In this document: in pieces, positions 44,559 to 52,657 of the stretch
Layout: each line of letters opens with the position of its first letter
Numbering within the stretch: the stretch's first letter is position 1
Assembly: GCA_003279605.1 (NCBI GenBank)
Contig: QCHF01000003.1
Location: 1 to 58,600 of the forward strand
DNA: 58,600 nt
From: SAR86 cluster bacterium AG-390-O18
Lineage (GTDB): Bacteria > Pseudomonadota > Gammaproteobacteria > Magnimaribacterales > AG-339-G14
Direction of reading: 5' to 3'
Made by a program: the position numbers and the translations under genes
Notes under the pieces: model-generated
The model's input: only the letters and a program-made list of their open reading frames with translations
What the model was told of the DNA's origin: nothing
Database searches by the model: none

Positions 44559-46172
44559 ATGTACAAAATAAAATTAGTTCAAGAAAACCCAAAAGTTGGT
44601 GATATTCAGGGTAATTTAGACCTCGCAAAGTCCTATATTGCTGAAGCTAAAGGAAAAGGCTTGGATCTTATAGTATTTTCTGAAATGTTTTTAACTGGCT
44701 ATCCGCCAGAGGATTTACTTTTAAGGGAAGATTTTCTTAATGAAAGCGAGAGATGTTCGCTAGAGCTTGAAGAATTATCGAAAGAAATATCTATAATCAT
44801 AGGATGTCCTTCGCGTGAAGGGGAAAATATTTTTAACTCAGCACTTTTTTATCAAGATGGAAAAGTTGTTAAAAATTACAAAAAACAAATTCTTCCAAAT
44901 TACAAAGAATTTGATGAAAAAAGATATTTTTCAAAGGGAAAATCTCAAGAGATTTTTGAAGACGGAGGCCTTAAATTTGGTATTTCTATTTGTGAAGACA
45001 TTTGGAACGAAGATTTTACAAATGAAATATGCAATCAAGATATAGATTTGCTTATAAATTTAAGTGCTTCGCCTTTTACTTTAGATAAAAAAAATCTAAG
45101 GGAAGAAATGCTTTGCAATTATTTTGCTAAATATAAAAAACCAATAATTTATGTAAATCAAGTGGGCGGGCAAGATGAGCTTGTTTTTGATGGAAGCTCT
45201 TTAATTGTTGATTCAAAAGATTCTGTGAAGCGTTTGAAGAGTTTCGAAATAGATCAAGCTGTAATTGAAATAGATCAAAGTAATATTTCTACTAGTTTAA
45301 AAGAAGATCAATTAAGTAAAGTGGGGGATATTTCTGATATTTATAAAGCTTTGGTTTTGGGTACTAGAGACTATGTACAAAAAAATAACTTTAAAGGAAT
45401 ATTGATTGGTTCATCTGGAGGTATTGATTCGGCTCTAACCGCAGCAATTGCATCAGATGCATTAGGACCAGAGAAGGTAAATACAGTTATGATGCCTTTT
45501 AAATACACTGCTGACATTAGCGTTGAAGATGCTCAACAGTTAGCAGAAAATCTTGGCTTCACTCATGAAGTAATTCCCATATCCGAAATGTTTATGGCAT
45601 TTAAAAATTCTTTGGATGACAAGTTAGAGCCTAGAGAATTCGATAAAACCGAAGAAAACCTCCAATCAAGATGCAGAGGAGTTACGTTAATGGCTTTGTC
45701 TAATAATTTAGGGTACTTAGTCCTCACAACAGGAAACAAAAGTGAAGCAGCTGTTGGGTATTCAACTTTATATGGTGACACTGCCGGAGGGTTTTCTGTT
45801 CTTAGAGATGTTTACAAAACAACTGTATATGATTTGGCCAAGTACAGGAATTCACTTAGCAAAGTCATCCCTCAAAGAATAATTGATAGAGAACCAAGCG
45901 CAGAGTTATCAGAGGATCAAAAAGATAGTGATTCACTGCCAACTTATGATTTACTTGACCCCATTATTGAAGCATATGTCGAGGACGATAAAACTAAAAA
46001 AGAAATAATTGACTCAGGTTTTAACTCAGATGATGTTAAAAAGGTTATAGATTTAATTAACTTCAATGAATATAAAAGAAGGCAAGTTCCACTTGGAATA
46101 AAGATTTCAGCAAGAAATTTTGGCAAAGACAGAAGATATCCAATAACTAACTTCTGGAAAAACAATATATAG
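44559..46172 (+). CDS. nadE: Glutamine-dependent NAD+ synthetase
   Basis: It amidates nicotinate adenine dinucleotide using ammonia from glutamine. The 537-residue two-domain protein has an N-terminal nitrilase-type glutaminase (about 1-260), with Glu in F-S-E-M-F near 42, the Lys in N-Y-K-K-Q-I-L-P, and the catalytic Cys in S-I-C-E-D-I-W near 147. The C-terminal synthetase carries the P-loop G-S-S-G-G-I-D-S-A near 288-296 and L-T-T-G-N-K-S-E near 390-397. An inverted repeat begins at its stop codon. Confidence 0.95.
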   Translation: MYKIKLVQENPKVGDIQGNLDLAKSYIAEAKGKGLDLIVFSEMFLTGYPPEDLLLREDFLNESERCSLELEELSKEISIIIGCPSREGENIFNSALFYQDGKVVKNYKKQILPNYKEFDEKRYFSKGKSQEIFEDGGLKFGISICEDIWNEDFTNEICNQDIDLLINLSASPFTLDKKNLREEMLCNYFAKYKKPIIYVNQVGGQDELVFDGSSLIVDSKDSVKRLKSFEIDQAVIEIDQSNISTSLKEDQLSKVGDISDIYKALVLGTRDYVQKNNFKGILIGSSGGIDSALTAAIASDALGPEKVNTVMMPFKYTADISVEDAQQLAENLGFTHEVIPISEMFMAFKNSLDDKLEPREFDKTEENLQSRCRGVTLMALSNNLGYLVLTTGNKSEAAVGYSTLYGDTAGGFSVLRDVYKTTVYDLAKYRNSLSKVIPQRIIDREPSAELSEDQKDSDSLPTYDLLDPIIEAYVEDDKTKKEIIDSGFNSDDVKKVIDLINFNEYKRRQVPLGIKISARNFGKDRRYPITNFWKNNI

Positions 46173-46234
46173 GCAATTATTATCTTAAAAACACAATATT
46201 TTGTGTTATCAAGCCTTTTTAAACTATAATTGCC
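46172..46234. repeat. Nested imperfect inverted repeat between nadE and scpA
   Basis: Three complementary arm pairs nest in order: GGCAATTAT (46172-46180) with ATAATTGCC (46226-46234), TTAAAAA (46185-46191) with TTTTTAA (46216-46222), and AACACAA (46190-46196) with TTGTGTT (46201-46207) around a TATT loop. The middle and inner left arms share two bases, so both cannot fully pair at once. The 70-bp nadE-scpA gap is almost wholly occupied. Possible roles are a weak terminator for nadE, an operator for scpA, or a cruciform. No T run follows the stem on the plus strand. Confidence 0.6.
46201..46230 (+). promoter_or_regulatory. Candidate scpA promoter within the inverted repeat
   Basis: A perfect TATAAT (46225-46230) overlaps the right outer arm of the repeat. 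TTGTGT (46201-46206), 18 bases upstream, is a weak -35. Predicted transcription would start near 46237, about 7 bases before the scpA ATG at 46244, implying an almost leaderless message. No purine-rich ribosome site precedes the ATG. Confidence 0.45.
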
Positions 46235-46243
46235 CTTTATATT

Positions 46244-47059
46244 ATGAAAAAAGAGCAGGAAAAAAACCCGAGGCAATCGGAGTTTAATCTAGCTACGGTT
46301 AACGGCGAGCAAGTATTACTACCTCACGATGACCTTTATATTCCACCAAATGCCCTAAAAATTTTTCTTGAATCATTTGAAGGTCCTTTGGATCTTCTTC
46401 TATATTTTATTAGAAAACAAAATTTAGACATACTTGATATTAATGTTGCTGAAATCACAAACCAGTACGTTGAGTACATTGAATTAATGGAAAAATTGCA
46501 ATTTGATCTAGCTGGAGAGTATCTCTTAATGGCAGCATATTTAACGGAAATTAAATCCAGAATGATGTTGCCAGTTGAAACAGCCGAAGATGAACTAGAA
46601 GATGATCCAAGAGCAGAACTTATTAAAAGGCTTCAAGAATATGAGCGTTTCAAAACAGCATCTATGAAAATTGAGTCCATGCCAAGAATAAATAGAGATT
46701 TTTTCCCAGCAAGTACAGCTCTTCCTGAGTTTGAATCTAAAGAGGCTTTTCCATCTTTAGAGTTGGAGAAGTTATCTAATATTTTTTATGAGCTATTAGA
46801 AAAACAAAAACTTAGAGGTAGTCATATTATCGAGTTTGAAAAGCTTTCTACTAGAGAAAAAATGTCTAACGTCTTAGAACTACTAGTAAGTGAAAACTTT
46901 TTAGAATTTTATAACCTTTACAAAAAGGCAGATGGAAGGCTTGGGTTAATTGTTACTTTTTTAGCTGTTTTAGAGTTAGTTAAAGATTCTATGATTCAAT
47001 TGGTTCAAACTGATTCTTTTGGCCCCATTCATGTCAAAGCGAAGGAGAAGGTACATTAA
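46244..47059 (+). CDS. scpA: Segregation and condensation protein A (kleisin)
   Basis: Kleisin subunit bridging SMC heads, acting with ScpB in chromosome condensation. The 271-residue protein has the N-terminal F-E-G-P-L-D-L-L-L-Y-F-I-R near 45-57, I-T-N-Q-Y-V-E-Y-I near 74-82, and K-S-R-M-M-L-P near 105-111, and it ends in a winged-helix region. An N-terminal extension of about 35 residues precedes the core. scpB and rluB follow, the usual gammaproteobacterial order. SMC itself is not in the window, so partner choice (SMC) is inferred. Confidence 0.93.
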   Translation: MKKEQEKNPRQSEFNLATVNGEQVLLPHDDLYIPPNALKIFLESFEGPLDLLLYFIRKQNLDILDINVAEITNQYVEYIELMEKLQFDLAGEYLLMAAYLTEIKSRMMLPVETAEDELEDDPRAELIKRLQEYERFKTASMKIESMPRINRDFFPASTALPEFESKEAFPSLELEKLSNIFYELLEKQKLRGSHIIEFEKLSTREKMSNVLELLVSENFLEFYNLYKKADGRLGLIVTFLAVLELVKDSMIQLVQTDSFGPIHVKAKEKVH

Positions 47060-47063
47060 GAGT

Positions 47064-47639
47064 ATGGATAATTTATCTTTAATTATTGAGGCTTTACTTT
47101 TTTCTTCTTCAAGACCTTTAAGTGAAAAAGAAATATTGTCTGCTTTTGATCTTAGAAGTCCTCCGACATCAAGTGAAATTAAGGAAGCTTTCAAATCCAT
47201 AGAGAAAAAATATTCGGAAAATTCAATTGAATTGGTAAAAGTTGCTAGTGGTTACCGCCTCAGAATTAGACAAGAGTATTCTTCGTGGGTGGCAAAATTA
47301 TGGGAAGCTAAACCTCAAAAGTATTCTCGAGCTCTTTTGGAAACTTTAGCTTTGATAGCCTATAAACAACCAATTACTAGAGGGGAAATTGAAGAGGTAA
47401 GAGGAGTTTCTGTAAGCAGTCAAATCATTAGAACTCTTTTAGATAGATCCTGGATAAAAATTGTGGGGCATAGAGACGTTCCTGGAAGACCTGCATTATT
47501 TTCAACAACAAAAGATTTTTTAGATGATTTAAATTTGTCTAAACTTTCAGATTTGCCAGAGTTACCAGAAATTCAAAACATTCCCGAGGAAGCACAAATA
47601 TCTCTCTTGAATGAACCTTCCCCAAGCAATTCAGAATAG
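47064..47639 (+). CDS. scpB: Segregation and condensation protein B
   Basis: Dimeric winged-helix partner of ScpA. I start at ATG 47064, four bases after the scpA stop, preceded by AAGGAGAAGG inside the scpA end; this gives 191 residues beginning directly with the conserved I-I-E-A-L-L-F-S-S segment. The open frame reaches back to 47019 but would add a basic non-homologous stretch. Later signatures are L-E-T-L-A-L-I-A-Y-K-Q-P-I-T-R near 92-106 and G-H-R-D-V-P-G-R-P near 134-142. rluB follows after 6 bases. Confidence 0.92.
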   Translation: MDNLSLIIEALLFSSSRPLSEKEILSAFDLRSPPTSSEIKEAFKSIEKKYSENSIELVKVASGYRLRIRQEYSSWVAKLWEAKPQKYSRALLETLALIAYKQPITRGEIEEVRGVSVSSQIIRTLLDRSWIKIVGHRDVPGRPALFSTTKDFLDDLNLSKLSDLPELPEIQNIPEEAQISLLNEPSPSNSE

Positions 47640-47645
47640 AATCAG

Positions 47646-48350
47646 TTGTTTAAGGAAAGGATTCAAAAAATATTAGCTCAAAACGGATATTCATCAAGAA
47701 GAAAAGTTGAAAGTCTCATAAAGGAAGGAAGGGTATTCATTAATGATATACCAGCTAAGTTAGGAGATAAGATTTCTAATGAGGATAAAGTTTATATTGA
47801 TGGCAAAGAAATAAATATTCTAGAGAGAATTTCTTCAGAACTATTAATGTATAACAAACCAGTTGGAGAAGAATGCTCTCGTGCTTCATCAAAAAGAACC
47901 ATATTCGAGAGTTTACCTAAACCAAAAACAGGAAAATGGATTTCCATAGGAAGATTGGATATCAATACCAGTGGACTGTTATTGATTACTAATGATGGAA
48001 AGTTAGCAAATGACATAATTCATCCCTCTAATGAAATAGAAAGAGAATACATTGCTAGAGTGAGAGGAAAGCCCTCAGATTCAAATTTAAAAAAATTAAT
48101 GTCTGGCATCATAATTGAAAAAGAAAAAGTATTTTTTACCGATCTTGTTAAGGGCAAAGAAACTACTTCTCATAGTTGGTTTGCGTTGGTTATCATGTCT
48201 GGCAAGAACAGATCTGTAAGAAAATTATGGGATTCAATAGGACATGATGTATCTCGATTAAAGAGGGTAAGATTAGGAAACTTATTTTTACCAAAAGAAC
48301 TTAAGGAAGGAAAATTTAAAAGAGTTAGTCCTAATGAAATTTTAGGTTAA
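47646..48350 (+). CDS. rluB: 23S rRNA pseudouridine(2605) synthase RluB
   Basis: RsuA-family pseudouridine synthase modifying 23S rRNA helix 93 near the peptidyl transferase centre. The 234-residue protein uses a TTG start. An S4 RNA-binding domain (about 1-60, with G-Y-S-S-R-R-K near 15-21) precedes the catalytic domain, which has G-R-L-D-I-N-T-S-G-L-L near 102-112 including the catalytic Asp. I call RluB rather than RsuA or RluE from the scpA-scpB-rluB context. The 3' end overlaps the convergent phosphatase by 4 bp. Confidence 0.9.
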   Translation: MFKERIQKILAQNGYSSRRKVESLIKEGRVFINDIPAKLGDKISNEDKVYIDGKEINILERISSELLMYNKPVGEECSRASSKRTIFESLPKPKTGKWISIGRLDINTSGLLLITNDGKLANDIIHPSNEIEREYIARVRGKPSDSNLKKLMSGIIIEKEKVFFTDLVKGKETTSHSWFALVIMSGKNRSVRKLWDSIGHDVSRLKRVRLGNLFLPKELKEGKFKRVSPNEILG

Positions 48351-49000
48351 ATAAAGTCTTTTAAATCTTTTATTTGATTTATCTTTGAAGTTGGCTTTAA
48401 AAGAGAAGCATCTTTTTTATCTATATAACCGTACATGGCAAGCGCAGAGTCTATGCCAGAATTATTTGCTGCTTTTATATCTCGCCAATTGTCTCCAATA
48501 TAAATTGCTTGCTCTTTTTTTATTGATGTTTTTGCTAAAGCTGCATCTAAACTTGCCGGATCTGGTTTTCTTTTACCATCGACGTCTTCAGGAGAAACTA
48601 TTGTAGTAGCTTGTTTGTGCCAGTTAAATTTCTCACAAATTTCTTGAGAAAACTTTTTTGGCTTATTTGTTACGATCATCCAATCAATCTTATTTTTGGA
48701 TAACACATTAAGAAATTCATCAACCCCAGGAAAAGTTTTAGAATCAAGATAGTTCTTGCTATATTCGATTAAGAGATTCTGTCTAAAATGCTCAAACTCA
48801 GGATGTATTTCATCAATAATGAAGCTATCTTGAATTAACCTTCCTACACCATCAGAGACTCTATTTCTGACAAAATCATAGGTAACTGAATGCTTTTTAT
48901 TTTTTTTTAATAAAGTATTTAGACAAGTTAAAAACTCTGGAGCAGTATCCAAAAGAGTGCCATCTAGATCAAACAGCAAACATTTATATTTTTTTTGCAT
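48347..49000 (-). CDS. mupP: HAD-family phosphatase, probable N-acetylmuramic acid 6-phosphate phosphatase
   Basis: HAD superfamily hydrolase, 217 residues, with motif I D11-L-D-G-T-L-L-D-T, a C1-type helical cap, motif II V-T-N-K-P-K near 110-115, and motif IV Y-I-G-D-N-W-R-D near 166-173. By family the closest annotations are phosphoglycolate phosphatase (Gph) and MupP. Adjacency to ubiG (the ubiG end and this start overlap by 17 bp) matches the Pseudomonas ubiG-mupP pair of the AmgK/MurU peptidoglycan recycling route, so I favour MupP. Gph remains the alternative. Confidence 0.7.
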   Translation of the reverse strand: MQKKYKCLLFDLDGTLLDTAPEFLTCLNTLLKKNKKHSVTYDFVRNRVSDGVGRLIQDSFIIDEIHPEFEHFRQNLLIEYSKNYLDSKTFPGVDEFLNVLSKNKIDWMIVTNKPKKFSQEICEKFNWHKQATTIVSPEDVDGKRKPDPASLDAALAKTSIKKEQAIYIGDNWRDIKAANNSGIDSALAMYGYIDKKDASLLKPTSKINQIKDLKDFI

Positions 49001-49676
49001 GAATTAGATAATTAACATCAACATTTTTTCCTAACCAATAATTTTTAGTCAGAGGGTTGTAACTCATTCCGGTTAATTCTTTGATAGTAAGACCATTATT
49101 TTCCATCATATGTATGAGCTCAGATGGCTTTATAAATTTTTCATACTCATGAGTACCTTTAGGTAATAAATTTAAAATATATTCAGCCCCGACAATTGCA
49201 AAAAGAAATGACTTAGGATTTCTATTTATGGTTGAAAAGAAAACATCACCATTTTGTTTACAAAGATTAGAACATGTTTTTACTAATTGATTAGGATCAG
49301 GAACATGTTCAATTGCTTCGAGACAAGTTACAACATCAAAATGTTCATTTTTTTCAGGAAGTAAATTTTCCGCTTCTCCCAAAATATAGTTGATATCAAT
49401 ATTTTCTTTACTTGCATGATTTTTAGCCGTATGAATTGCAACATCTGATATATCAACTCCAGATACATTGCCCCCTTTTAGCGAAAGCGCTTCTGCTAAC
49501 AAACCACCGCCACAGGCAACATCAAGAATTTGCTTGTTTTTTAGTTCAGTTCTGTCAGAAATATAATTAGCTCTGAGAGGGTTGATTTTATGTAAGGGAG
49601 CAAACTTTCCAAATGGATCCCACCATTCTTCAGCTATTTTGTTAAATTTTTCTTTTTCTTTTGGGTCGATATTCAT
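48984..49676 (-). CDS. ubiG: Ubiquinone biosynthesis O-methyltransferase UbiG
   Basis: SAM-dependent enzyme for both O-methylations of ubiquinone synthesis. The 230-residue protein begins with the F-N-K-I-A-E-E-W-W-D-P segment (about 10-20) typical of UbiG. SAM motif I is D-V-A-C-G-G-G-L-L-A near 52-61, and C-L-E-A-I-E-H-V-P-D-P lies near 116-126. F-F-S-T-I-N-R-N-P-K-S near 149-159 is characteristic of UbiG rather than UbiE. It diverges from pntA across 58 bp and overlaps the mupP start. Confidence 0.95.
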   Translation of the reverse strand: MNIDPKEKEKFNKIAEEWWDPFGKFAPLHKINPLRANYISDRTELKNKQILDVACGGGLLAEALSLKGGNVSGVDISDVAIHTAKNHASKENIDINYILGEAENLLPEKNEHFDVVTCLEAIEHVPDPNQLVKTCSNLCKQNGDVFFSTINRNPKSFLFAIVGAEYILNLLPKGTHEYEKFIKPSELIHMMENNGLTIKELTGMSYNPLTKNYWLGKNVDVNYLIHAKKI

Positions 49677-49734
49677 TTATATATCATTATGTTAGATTTA
49701 TACTGCTTTTCAAATTAAAGTCTAAGAATCTTAT

Positions 49735-50862
49735 ATGAATATTTTTTTCCCAAAAGAACCTGAGTTTGAAAGCAGAGTTTCTTTGACCTTGGAATCAGCT
49801 AAAAAATTCTTGGATAAAGGTTTAAATATCTCAATAGAAAAATCTTTTGCCGAGCATCTTGGAAGTAGCGATAAAGAATTCGAAGATCTCGGGGTAAAAA
49901 CATTAACACGTGACGAAGGTTTTGCTTCCGCAAGTATAGTTTGTAGTGTTAGAAATCTTACTGAGGATGAACTGGATAAAATAAATCAGACTACCTTGTT
50001 AGTAAGTTTTCTTGACCCCTTTAATGAGAAATCTCTCGTTAAAAAAATTAAAGAAAAAAATATATCAGCTATCAGCATGGAACTAGTTCCTAGAATCACT
50101 AGAGCACAAAAGATGGATGCTTTAAGTTCACAAGCTAATTTGGCTGGATACTCTGCAGTCATAATTGCCTCACAAGAACTACAAAAAGCATTACCGATGA
50201 TGATGACTGCTGCAGGTACAATCTCCCCTTCAAAAGTCTTTGTTATTGGAGTAGGAGTTGCAGGACTTCAAGCAATCGCAACAGCGAAAAGATTAGGTGC
50301 AAAGGTGGAAGCTTTTGACACTCGACCCGTTGTAGAAGAACAAGTTAAGTCATTGGGAGCTCGTTTTGTAAAAATCGATATTGGAGAAACAGGAGAGACT
50401 GAACAAGGATATGCAAAAGAATTAACTCCAGAACAAATCGAAATGCAAAGAGAAGGGATGAAAAAAGTATGCGCTTCTTCTGACATTGTAATCACTACAG
50501 CACAAGTCTTTGGAAGGCCAGCTCCAACACTTGTTTCTAGCGAAATGGTATCTGCAATGACTCAAGGTTCAGTAATAGTAGATATGGCTGTGGGAACAGG
50601 GGGGAATGTTGAAGGATCTGTTCCAAATAAAACCATTAATTTAAATGGTGTTAAAATAGTCGGGAATACTAACCTCCCTGGCGAACTTCCTTTTCATTCA
50701 AGCCAAGTTTATTCATCAAACATATTCAATTTGATAGATGAGTTTTGGAATGAAGAAGAGAAACAATTGAATCTTGATGTTACAGACGAAATTCTATCAA
50801 TCTGTCTTGTATCTCACGAAAAAGAATACATAAACAAAACTATAAAGGAGATAATGAATTAA
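49735..50862 (+). CDS. pntA: NAD(P) transhydrogenase alpha-1 subunit
   Basis: NAD(H)-binding domain I of the proton-translocating transhydrogenase. The 375-residue protein has an alanine-dehydrogenase-like fold: I-S-M-E-L-V-P-R-I-T-R-A near 115-126, the Rossmann V-I-G-V-G-V-A-G-L-Q-A near 168-178, and D-T-R-P-V-V-E-E-Q near 194-202. Membrane helices found at the end of E. coli PntA are instead on the next gene. This is the three-polypeptide form (alpha-1, alpha-2, beta), as in Rhodospirillum. The alpha-2 gene starts at the base after its stop. Confidence 0.94.
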   Translation: MNIFFPKEPEFESRVSLTLESAKKFLDKGLNISIEKSFAEHLGSSDKEFEDLGVKTLTRDEGFASASIVCSVRNLTEDELDKINQTTLLVSFLDPFNEKSLVKKIKEKNISAISMELVPRITRAQKMDALSSQANLAGYSAVIIASQELQKALPMMMTAAGTISPSKVFVIGVGVAGLQAIATAKRLGAKVEAFDTRPVVEEQVKSLGARFVKIDIGETGETEQGYAKELTPEQIEMQREGMKKVCASSDIVITTAQVFGRPAPTLVSSEMVSAMTQGSVIVDMAVGTGGNVEGSVPNKTINLNGVKIVGNTNLPGELPFHSSQVYSSNIFNLIDEFWNEEEKQLNLDVTDEILSICLVSHEKEYINKTIKEIMN

Positions 50863-51150
50863 ATGGAATCCCAAGCTTTATTAGTTTTGCTTTTGTTTGT
50901 TCTCGTTCTCTCAATATTTTTGGGTTTTGAGCTAATCAATAAAGTGCCATCAACACTTCATACACCTCTAATGTCTGGAGCCAATGCAATATCAGGAATT
51001 ACTATTGTTGGAGCTCTTTTAGCTTCAGGGGGAGAGGGTACTTTTTCTTCGATATTAGTGGGTACTTTTGCCGTCTTCTTTGCCTCAATAAATGTTGTTG
51101 GTGGTTATCTAGTTACTAACAGAATGTTAAAAATGTTCAAGAAAAAATGA
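50863..51150 (+). CDS. NAD(P) transhydrogenase alpha-2 membrane subunit
   Basis: The 95-residue membrane protein provides about three helices of the transhydrogenase proton channel. Visible are a first helix at about 5-24, then K-V-P-S-T-L-H-T-P-L-M-S-G near 27-39, which is the family signature, and two more helices followed by a basic end. It begins at the base right after the alpha-1 stop and overlaps pntB by 4 bp. Usually named pntAB or pntA2 in three-subunit systems. Confidence 0.93.
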   Translation: MESQALLVLLLFVLVLSIFLGFELINKVPSTLHTPLMSGANAISGITIVGALLASGGEGTFSSILVGTFAVFFASINVVGGYLVTNRMLKMFKKK

Positions 51151-52550
51151 TCGCTTTTTTTCAATCTTCAATTTTCGTAAATTTAGCTTACATTTTTGCC
51201 TCTATTTTATTCATTTTCGGTTTGAAAATGCTAAGTTCAGCAGAGACTGCTCAAAGGGGAAATCTTGTTTCAGCTTCAGGAATGTTGATAGCAATCTTAG
51301 TTACTCTAGCTCAAAATGAAATTATTGCTTATGAATATTTATTAATTGCTCTTATTGGCGGATTGATTGTTGGAGTTTTAGCTTCTTCACTTGTCAAGAT
51401 GACTTCTATGCCGGAATTGGTAGCTTTGTTCAACGGGTTTGGAGGAATTGCAAGCCTTTTGGTAGGCGTAGCTGAATTCATTAATCCATCCAGCACGACT
51501 CTTATTCAGATTATCGCAATTTCATTTACTGTCTTAATTGGTGGAATAACATTCTCAGGAAGTCTCGTAGCTTTTGGAAAGTTATCCGAAATTATTTCCG
51601 GTAAGCCACTTATACTGTTTGGCCAAAGATTTGTTTTATCAGCTTTATTATTAGTTGCCTTGCTCTTAGTTCTCGAATTAATCATATCAACAGGCTTATT
51701 GAATATTTCCTCTCAAACGATTCTCTTTATTTTAATTGGCCTAACTTTGATATTGGGCGTACTTTTAACTGCGCCAATTGGCGGAGCTGATATGCCAGTA
51801 GTCATTGCTTTGTTGAATAGTTATTCTGGTCTTGCAGCATCCTCAGCAGGTTTTGTAATTAACAACAACGTGCTAATAGTTGCAGGTGCTTTAGTTGGAG
51901 CAAGTGGACTTATTCTTACAAATATCATGTGTAAGGCAATGAATAGGTCATTGTCTAATGTTTTGTTTGGCGGTTTTGGAGCAGCCACTGCATCTTCAGA
52001 AGGCAGTGGACAAATTCAAGGAGAGGTGAAACCTATTACTGCAGAGGATGCTTATCTTATTTTAGAAGCTGCGAATTCTGTTCTAGTGGTTCCAGGTTAT
52101 GGAATGGCAGTTTCTCAAGCGCAACATGTTGTAAGAGAATTAGGAGAGCTATTAGAAGATAATGGCTGTGAGGTTAAATATGCCATTCATCCCGTAGCTG
52201 GTAGGATGCCAGGACACATGAATGTTCTTCTTGCTGAGGCAAATGTATCTTATGATGTTTTAGCTGAGCCAGATGATGTTAATCCTTTGATGGAAACAGT
52301 TGATGTTTGCATAGTCATTGGGGCAAATGATGTTGTAAATCCGGATGCTAGGGAAAATGAAGGAAGTCCTATATATGGAATGCCAGTAATTGAAGTCGAT
52401 AGAGCTAAGACAGTATTCATTTTAAAAAGAAGTATGGCAGCAGGTTTTGCAGGCATCGATAACCCACTTTTCCTCAAAGAAAATTCAAGAATGTTATTTG
52501 GAGATGCCAAAGATTCCATTTCAACTTTGGTCTCTGAATTTAAGTCTTAA
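51147..52550 (+). CDS. pntB: NAD(P) transhydrogenase beta subunit
   Basis: It carries the remaining membrane helices (about eight or nine in residues 1-265) and the cytosolic NADP(H)-binding domain III. The 467-residue protein has M-P-E-L-V-A-L-F-N-G-F-G-G near 89-101, A-D-M-P-V-V-I-A-L-L-N-S-Y-S-G near 213-227, and V-P-G-Y-G-M-A-V-S-Q-A near 316-326. H-P-V-A-G-R-M-P-G-H-M-N-V lies near 348-360 and I-G-A-N-D-V-V-N-P near 390-398, all family signatures. It completes the pnt operon. The pump uses proton motive force to make NADPH. Confidence 0.96.
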   Translation: MIAFFQSSIFVNLAYIFASILFIFGLKMLSSAETAQRGNLVSASGMLIAILVTLAQNEIIAYEYLLIALIGGLIVGVLASSLVKMTSMPELVALFNGFGGIASLLVGVAEFINPSSTTLIQIIAISFTVLIGGITFSGSLVAFGKLSEIISGKPLILFGQRFVLSALLLVALLLVLELIISTGLLNISSQTILFILIGLTLILGVLLTAPIGGADMPVVIALLNSYSGLAASSAGFVINNNVLIVAGALVGASGLILTNIMCKAMNRSLSNVLFGGFGAATASSEGSGQIQGEVKPITAEDAYLILEAANSVLVVPGYGMAVSQAQHVVRELGELLEDNGCEVKYAIHPVAGRMPGHMNVLLAEANVSYDVLAEPDDVNPLMETVDVCIVIGANDVVNPDARENEGSPIYGMPVIEVDRAKTVFILKRSMAAGFAGIDNPLFLKENSRMLFGDAKDSISTLVSEFKS

Positions 52551-52657
52551 AGCGCCATTTTTAAGAGCTAAAATACCCATAAAATGTTAAAATAATGGCA
52601 TTAAATGAGCCACTATTTTTACTATAAATTTCATTAGTTTTTCATTAATTTTTCTCT

